Made by a program: the position numbers and the translations under genes | Shown here: piece after piece, positions 5,511-9,051 of the stretch | How positions within the stretch are numbered: the stretch's first letter is position 1 | Layout of the letters: every line of letters begins with the position of its first letter | NCBI GenBank assembly: GCA_001819095.1 | Contig: MHLS01000018.1 | Location: 18,372-27,422 of the forward strand | From: Candidatus Lloydbacteria bacterium RIFCSPLOWO2_02_FULL_54_12 | Lineage (GTDB): Bacteria > Patescibacteriota > Minisyncoccia > Phycocordibacterales > UBA6899 | DNA: 9,051 nucleotides | Direction of reading: 5' to 3' | The notes under the pieces: generated by a model | What the model saw: only the letters and a program-made list of their open reading frames with translations | Told to the model about the DNA's origin: nothing | Database searches by the model: none

Positions 5511-6431
5511 TCATTTTGGTAACATAATTTTTCCGCGTGAGGATACTACCAGCCGTTCGCGCTTCAAGTCACGAAGGATGTCGCGGAGAGCGCTCGTCGG
5601 TAGGGCGACCGCTTTTCCAAGTTGGAGTGGCGCTACTCGTTTACGTTCGGTAAGTAGGGACAATATTTTTCCCCGATAAAACCGGCGTGAACCATGAAAC
5701 TTCTTCTGCGGCTTTTTATACCGGAAATCGCCGACCTCGCCGTGGAGTCTCATGAGGGGACATCGGTCGGAATGATTCCGCGCCGTGCAGGAGGTCGCAC
5801 CCAGATCGAGCATGGCATAGTTCCATATCCGACCCTTTCCTTTCGGAATGAGCGATTTTGCAAAAATGTAGAGCCCCTTGTCGGAAGGTACGTGAGGAAA
5901 AGATACGAGGTCGGACCTTGAAGAATTGATTCCTAAGGTCCGACCTCGTATCTTTTTTGACCTCTTGCCACCAAAGAAAACTCGCACAAGAATGCGGCGA
6001 ATATTGGTGTCAATCATCGGCTCGTCTTCTCCGAAAGAAAAGGCAAGGAGAGCGCCCGCCGTAGAAAGGCCGATGCCGGGAAGTCTTTTGAGCTCTTCAA
6101 GGTCATTCGGAAATTTTCCACTATACTCATGAACTATTTTCTTCGCGCAATCATGGAGATACCGCGCACGGCGGTTGTAGCCCAATCCGGACCAAGCACG
6201 AAGCACCTCGCCAAGCGGAGCCTTCGCCAAAACACGTACCGTAGGGAATCTTTTCAGAAAGTCAGTGTATTTCGTGCGTACGCGATCCACCTGCGTCTGC
6301 TGAAGCATGATCTCGGAGATAAGAATGTGATATGGATCGCGCGTATTGCGCCACGGCATGTCGCGGTAATGGTCTTTATGCCAGCTGAAAAGCGTGCGGT
6401 TGAATGCTTGTTTCTTCTCATCAATCGTCAT
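5511..6431 (-). CDS. mutY: MutY-like A/G-specific adenine glycosylase with palindrome-encoded insertion
   Basis: MutY removes adenine mispaired with 8-oxoguanine or guanine in base excision repair. The 306-residue product shows PWRNTRDPYHILISEIMLQQTQV (26-48) with catalytic Glu40, GLGYNRRARYLH (82-93), helix-hairpin-helix LPGIGLSTAGALLAF (117-131) and catalytic Asp141 in IDTNIRRILVRVFF. NYAMLDLGATSC (204-215) leads into the Fe-S loop, but only Cys215 and Cys224 remain of the usual four cysteines (C-x6-C-x2-C-x5-C), so the 4Fe-4S cluster is probably absent, as in some other MutY proteins. The C-terminus (252-306) looks like a small winged helix, and the NUDIX-like 8-oxoG recognition domain is missing. 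Residues about 159-178 are encoded by palindromic element 3 and interrupt the expected run from RVFFGG to VPSDKGLYIF. The frame stays open. I chose the ATG at 6431 because the family homology starts just after it and a TAAAAT box sits seven bases ahead. Whether the insertion harms activity is unknown. Confidence 0.93.
   Translation of the reverse strand: MTIDEKKQAFNRTLFSWHKDHYRDMPWRNTRDPYHILISEIMLQQTQVDRVRTKYTDFLKRFPTVRVLAKAPLGEVLRAWSGLGYNRRARYLHDCAKKIVHEYSGKFPNDLEELKRLPGIGLSTAGALLAFSFGEDEPMIDTNIRRILVRVFFGGKRSKKIRGRTLGINSSRSDLVSFPHVPSDKGLYIFAKSLIPKGKGRIWNYAMLDLGATSCTARNHSDRCPLMRLHGEVGDFRYKKPQKKFHGSRRFYRGKILSLLTERKRVAPLQLGKAVALPTSALRDILRDLKRERLVVSSRGKIMLPK
5898..5956. repeat. Long palindromic element 3, in frame inside mutY (59 nt)
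   Basis: Perfect 22-base arms (5898-5919, 5935-5956) enclose the 15-base centre GAAGAATTGATTCCT, identical to that of element 2 on the other strand. The inner 13-mers are GAGGTCGGACCTT and AAGGTCCGACCTC: the usual unit with a matching A-to-G and T-to-C change at its outer ends, so pairing is kept. The outer nine bases (AAAAGATAC / GTATCTTTT) are unique. On the coding strand it is read without a stop as residues 159-178 of MutY (within KKIRGRTLGINSSRSDLVSF). Confidence 0.95.
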
Positions 6432-6438
6432 TGAATGG

Positions 6439-6465
6439 ATTTTAACACAGCATTCCGCAATCCAA
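6439..6465 (-). promoter_or_regulatory. Candidate mutY promoter using the end of palindromic element 4
   Basis: On the - strand TAAAAT (6444-6439) stands seven bases ahead of the mutY ATG, which predicts a leaderless mRNA. The best -35 box is TTGGAT (6465-6460), inside the arm of element 4, with a short 15-base spacer. The -10 box is good; the -35 is speculative. Confidence 0.45.
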
Positions 6466-6511
6466 GGTCCGACCTTAAAGCAGTTTCCCCAAGGTCGGAC
6501 CTTGGATTGCG
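6456..6511. repeat. Long palindromic element 4 upstream of mutY (56 nt)
   Basis: Perfect 21-base arms (6456-6476, 6491-6511) enclose a 14-base centre AAAGCAGTTTCCCC, similar to the centre of element 1 (GAAGAAGTTTTCCT). The inner 13-mers are the standard unit in the same order as element 1. The outer eight bases (CGCAATCC / GGATTGCG) are unique. It lies 24 bases ahead of the mutY start and overlaps its putative -35 box. Confidence 0.95.
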
Positions 6512-6573
6512 TTCGACTTTGTCTGTTGGTGAGAAATTGACCATTTTCCACCTTGAACTTAAGCACGAACAAG

Positions 6574-6609
6574 AAAAAACACCCCGCCCGCCTTATGGCG
6601 AGTGGGGTG
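6574..6609 (-). terminator. Rho-independent terminator after the M3 peptidase gene
   Basis: On the - strand CACCCC (6609-6604) pairs with GGGGTG (6585-6580), and an inner CTCGCC-ATAA-GGCGGG stem stacks on it, followed by six T (6579-6574). It starts within five bases of the stop codon. Confidence 0.92.
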
Positions 6610-6613
6610 CGGA

Positions 6614-8698
6614 TCATCGTGGAATGAGCCCGAGGTGGACCGCGAGCGCTTTCGGATCGAGATCGCGACCGCGAAACGCACGGAAACTTTCCGCCATGGG
6701 GCGTGAACATCCCGGCTCAAGGATCTCCTTCAAGAAGCGCCTGCCTATATCACGTGAGCGGATATTTCCCGCCTCTTCAAACACCGCGAACGCGTCGGCA
6801 GAAAGCCCGAGCGCCCACATGTAACTCCAGTAGCCGGCGGAATAGCCCCCCGCAAAGATATGGCCGAAGCCGTTCGGGAAGCGATCCCATTTCACGCGCG
6901 GACGAACTTCCAACCGACCGAGTACGGCTTGCCAGTGACGGTTCGCATCGATCGGATGCGCCGGGTCGTAGTCCCGATACAGCTCCCAGTCGAAGGTGCC
7001 GAACAGAATCTGACGAAGCGTGAAGAGTCCCGTGTTGAAGAACTTCGCGCCGATCAATTTCTCGATCTCCGCGTCGGGGATTACCGCTCCCGTCTCTTTA
7101 TGTCGCGACATCTCCTTCAAGATCTGTCTGTCCCACGGGAAGTTCTCCATGAACTGACTCGGGAGTTCGACGGTATCCCATTCGACCCCGCCCATGGAGA
7201 GCGCCGCATACTCGGTCTTCCCGAGCATGTGATGGAGCGTGTGCCCGAGTTCGTGAAAATACGTACTCTGGATCTCTTCGTGGGAAAGATAGGTTTCCCC
7301 GCCGTCGGGTGACTTCGCGAAATTGCACACGAGGTAGGCAACGGGAACCTGAACGCCGTCCGGAAGCTTTATCCGGTCAACGGCATTGTCCATCCACGCG
7401 CCGCCGCGTTTGCCTTCACGCGCAAAAAGGTCGACATAGCATCCCGCCAAGAGTACTCCGGCGGCGTCGACGATCGTAAAGAACGCGACGTCGTCGTTCC
7501 ACCCTTTCACGTCGGGGCGAGGAACGAATGTAACGCCATAGAGGGACGACAGGAGCGCCGAGATCGCCTCGTTCACTTTCGAGAACGGGAAATAGGGGCG
7601 CAGTGCTTCCTGATCGACGGCGTAGCGCGCCTTGCGCATCTTTTCGGTGACATACTGGAGATCCCATGGGGCGAGTTTTGCGATCCCGAGTTCTTTCTTC
7701 GCAAAAGACCTCATGGCTCGGAGTTCCGTTTTCGCCTTCGGTCGCGCCAACGTTCCCAACTCGGCGATGAACCGAGACACGCCGGAGACACCGACCGACT
7801 TCGCCATTTTCTTCGCAAGCGAAAGTTCGGCATAGTTCGCGAACCCCAAGAGATTTGCTTCCTCCCGCGCAAGCGAAAGCATCTCGGCGACTATCGGCGC
7901 ATTGTCGCGCTTACCCTCGAATTGATCGAGTTCGGACGCTTTGGTCACCCGCGCACGGTAGACTGCCTCCCGAAGCACGGAACTATCCGCGTGTTCGAGC
8001 ACCGCAAGGACATCAGGCGCTTGGAGCGTGACGCACCAGCCCTCCTTCCCCTTCTTCTCCGCGGTCTTCTTCATCGCCCGCTGTGCGTCTACGGGAATAC
8101 CGCGGAGTTCCGAACGGTCGGTGAGGTGCATCTGCCACGCGTCCTGAACGTCTTGGACATTGTCACGGAAGGTCTTGGCAAGCATCGCCTGCCGCTCGTT
8201 CACCTGCTTGAGTGCCGCTTTTTTCTCCGGAGGAAGCCCGACGCCGGCAAGCTCGAAATTCTTTATCGTTTCGTCGATGATGTACCGCTCGTCGGCGCGC
8301 AACCCCTTGTAGGGGTCGCCCTGCTTGAAACGTACGTACGCATCATAGAGCCCTTTGTGGAGAGCGAGGTCGCTTCCGTACGCGGAGAGGAGCGGCGTGG
8401 CTTCCTCGACCGCCTGACGCAGTCCGGTGTAGTCCGCCTGCATGACCCCATTCAAGTGGTGCATCGGCCCGACGACGCGCCCGAATCGCTGGTTGAATTC
8501 CTGCCAGACCAAGACCAGATCCGCAAACGTCGGGTCTTGTTTTGCCGCGGTGGTTTCCGCAAGCGAATGACCTAGGGCTATAAGCCGGGTGATCTCGGGA
8601 ATGACGTCAAGAACGCGAAACGTCGCCCAGTCGAATGTGGTGAGTACGCTTTTCTCACCGGAAGGCGAGACGTGGACTGTTGTGTTCAATTTCATCAT
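6614..8698 (-). CDS. M3-family zinc oligopeptidase (thimet oligopeptidase/Dcp type)
   Basis: The 694-residue product is a cytoplasmic M3A metallopeptidase that cleaves short peptides. The zinc site is HELGH at residues 482-486, with catalytic Glu483, and the third ligand is Glu511 in DTVELPSQF, 29 residues after the first His as in thimet oligopeptidase. The C-terminal substrate-binding block FGHIFAGGYSAGYWSYMWALGLSADAFAVFEEAG is the usual M3 signature with its tyrosines. The N-terminal 450 residues form the typical helical half of the clam-shell fold. There is no signal peptide. The start has two ATG codons in a row (8698 and 8695); GAGGTG at 8706-8701 is only two bases from the first and five from the second, so translation more likely begins at 8695. 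Length is normal for the family. It forms a single-gene unit, with a promoter at 8737-8766 and a strong terminator. Oligopeptidase A, Dcp and PepF-like enzymes share these motifs and cannot be told apart here. Confidence 0.95.
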   Translation of the reverse strand: MMKLNTTVHVSPSGEKSVLTTFDWATFRVLDVIPEITRLIALGHSLAETTAAKQDPTFADLVLVWQEFNQRFGRVVGPMHHLNGVMQADYTGLRQAVEEATPLLSAYGSDLALHKGLYDAYVRFKQGDPYKGLRADERYIIDETIKNFELAGVGLPPEKKAALKQVNERQAMLAKTFRDNVQDVQDAWQMHLTDRSELRGIPVDAQRAMKKTAEKKGKEGWCVTLQAPDVLAVLEHADSSVLREAVYRARVTKASELDQFEGKRDNAPIVAEMLSLAREEANLLGFANYAELSLAKKMAKSVGVSGVSRFIAELGTLARPKAKTELRAMRSFAKKELGIAKLAPWDLQYVTEKMRKARYAVDQEALRPYFPFSKVNEAISALLSSLYGVTFVPRPDVKGWNDDVAFFTIVDAAGVLLAGCYVDLFAREGKRGGAWMDNAVDRIKLPDGVQVPVAYLVCNFAKSPDGGETYLSHEEIQSTYFHELGHTLHHMLGKTEYAALSMGGVEWDTVELPSQFMENFPWDRQILKEMSRHKETGAVIPDAEIEKLIGAKFFNTGLFTLRQILFGTFDWELYRDYDPAHPIDANRHWQAVLGRLEVRPRVKWDRFPNGFGHIFAGGYSAGYWSYMWALGLSADAFAVFEEAGNIRSRDIGRRFLKEILEPGCSRPMAESFRAFRGRDLDPKALAVHLGLIPR

Positions 8699-8700
8699 GG

Positions 8701-8706
8701 CACCTC
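8701..8706 (-). promoter_or_regulatory. Ribosome binding site of the M3 peptidase gene
   Basis: GAGGTG on the - strand is a good Shine-Dalgarno core. Its distance favours the second of the two adjacent ATG codons (8695). Confidence 0.7.
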
Positions 8707-8736
8707 GTTGGTATTGTAGTGAACAATCCGCTCACT

Positions 8737-8766
8737 ATCCTAGTATTGTTTTGACCGAAAGTCTAA
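8737..8766 (-). promoter_or_regulatory. Promoter of the M3 peptidase gene
   Basis: On the - strand TTAGAC (8766-8761), an 18-base spacer and TAGGAT (8742-8737) form a likely promoter. The -10 box and its preceding C are identical to those of the thioredoxin-fold gene. The predicted leader is about 30 bases and holds the ribosome binding site. Confidence 0.65.
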
Positions 8767-8792
8767 TAATATAGAGCGACCGACAGGCAAAC

Positions 8793-8824
8793 AAAAATCC
8801 GTCCCTGTGATTAAAGAGAGACGG
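8793..8824 (-). terminator. Rho-independent terminator after the gene at the right edge
   Basis: On the - strand CCGTCTC (8824-8818) pairs with GGGACGG (8805-8799) with one G-T pair, and after one A comes a run of five T (8797-8793). It follows the stop codon at 8840 by about 15 bases. Confidence 0.75.
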
Positions 8825-8839
8825 GAGTTTCGTGTTTTT

Positions 8840-9051
8840 TTAGCCGGGATACCGCGAAAGGAGGACTCCCCCCGTTACGAGCATTCCGAAATAGAGGAAG
8901 ATGAACACATATGCGAAGACGCGGTGTCGCGCGGGGTCACGCAGTCCGGTGAACCGAAAATACAGGAGGCAAAAGAGCGTCGACACGACGATAACGAGCG
9001 CCATGTGGAGCCATGCGAGCCACGAAGTGTCCCACCAGCCCCCGTGACTCC
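8840..9051 (-). CDS. Small membrane protein, 5' end outside the window
   Basis: An open frame enters from the right edge and ends at TAA (8842-8840). The 69 visible residues have two strong hydrophobic segments, WLAWLHMALVIVVSTLFCLLYF and VFAYVFIFLYFGMLVTGGVLL. They are joined by a polar loop RFTGLRDPARHR with the positive charges expected on the cytoplasmic side. The tail is short (SRYPG). The start was not seen; the internal ATG near 8990 lies within the first hydrophobic segment and is unlikely to be it. A terminator follows. I do not recognise the family; the frame is supported by its hydrophobic pattern, its lack of stops up to the edge and the terminator. Confidence 0.65.
   Translation of the reverse strand, partial: SHGGWWDTSWLAWLHMALVIVVSTLFCLLYFRFTGLRDPARHRVFAYVFIFLYFGMLVTGGVLLSRYPG

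Noticed and set aside
2054..6511. CRISPR array
   Set aside because: The repeats are hundreds to thousands of bases apart, are palindromic throughout, and no cas gene is present.
6432..6710. Extension of the mutY frame upstream to an ATG at 6710
   Set aside because: It would run through element 4, the peptidase terminator and the 3' end of the peptidase gene. MutY homology begins only after 6431.
8302..8316. Short hairpin ACCCC/GGGGT in the M3 peptidase gene
   Set aside because: Only five pairs, encoding ordinary residues (DPYKG) in a region of normal length; consistent with chance.

Overview
The window looks like chromosomal DNA of a small-genome bacterium, most likely a member of the Candidate Phyla Radiation close to Parcubacteria/Paceibacteria. 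This is an inference, because no rRNA or other marker is present. The grounds are an Obg GTPase without the C-terminal OCT domain, a compact MutY that has lost its Fe-S cysteines, a bacterial MYG1-family protein, a stand-alone MazG-like domain, and short intergenic gaps that are rich in palindromes. There is no phage, transposase, CRISPR, tRNA or rRNA gene.

Layout. Positions 1-2577 run on the + strand. They hold the 3' part of an unrecognised membrane protein (2-568), a Sec-signal polytopic membrane protein of about ten segments (792-1979), and an exported CPYC thioredoxin-fold protein (2176-2577). Each is followed by a clear rho-independent terminator, and the last two have TTGACA-type promoters. 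Positions 2617-9051 run on the - strand. Reading in the direction of transcription from the right edge, they hold a small membrane protein cut by the window end (8840-9051), an M3-family zinc oligopeptidase (6614-8698), a MutY-like adenine glycosylase (5511-6431), a YvlD/phage_holin_4-type membrane protein (4980-5345), and a tight MYG1 - MazG-like - obg cluster (4860 to 2617, gaps of 15 and 6 bases). The two strands converge at a terminator at 2589-2618.

The genes are mostly housekeeping: ribosome assembly, nucleotide and RNA clean-up, oxidative-damage repair, peptide turnover and extracytoplasmic thiol chemistry. The real novelty is a family of four long perfect palindromes at 2054-2109, 5420-5478, 5898-5956 and 6456-6511. 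All are built from two inverted copies of a 13-mer, AAGGTC-S-GACCTT, around a 14-15 base centre. Each is extended outward by 8-9 bases that pair perfectly with each other but differ completely between loci. Three of the four surround or interrupt mutY, and one lies in frame inside its coding sequence, adding about 20 residues. A different, imperfect palindrome sits in frame inside obg. The pattern resembles REPINs and the Rickettsia palindromic elements, but the locus-specific complementary flanks are not explained by ordinary target-site duplication.
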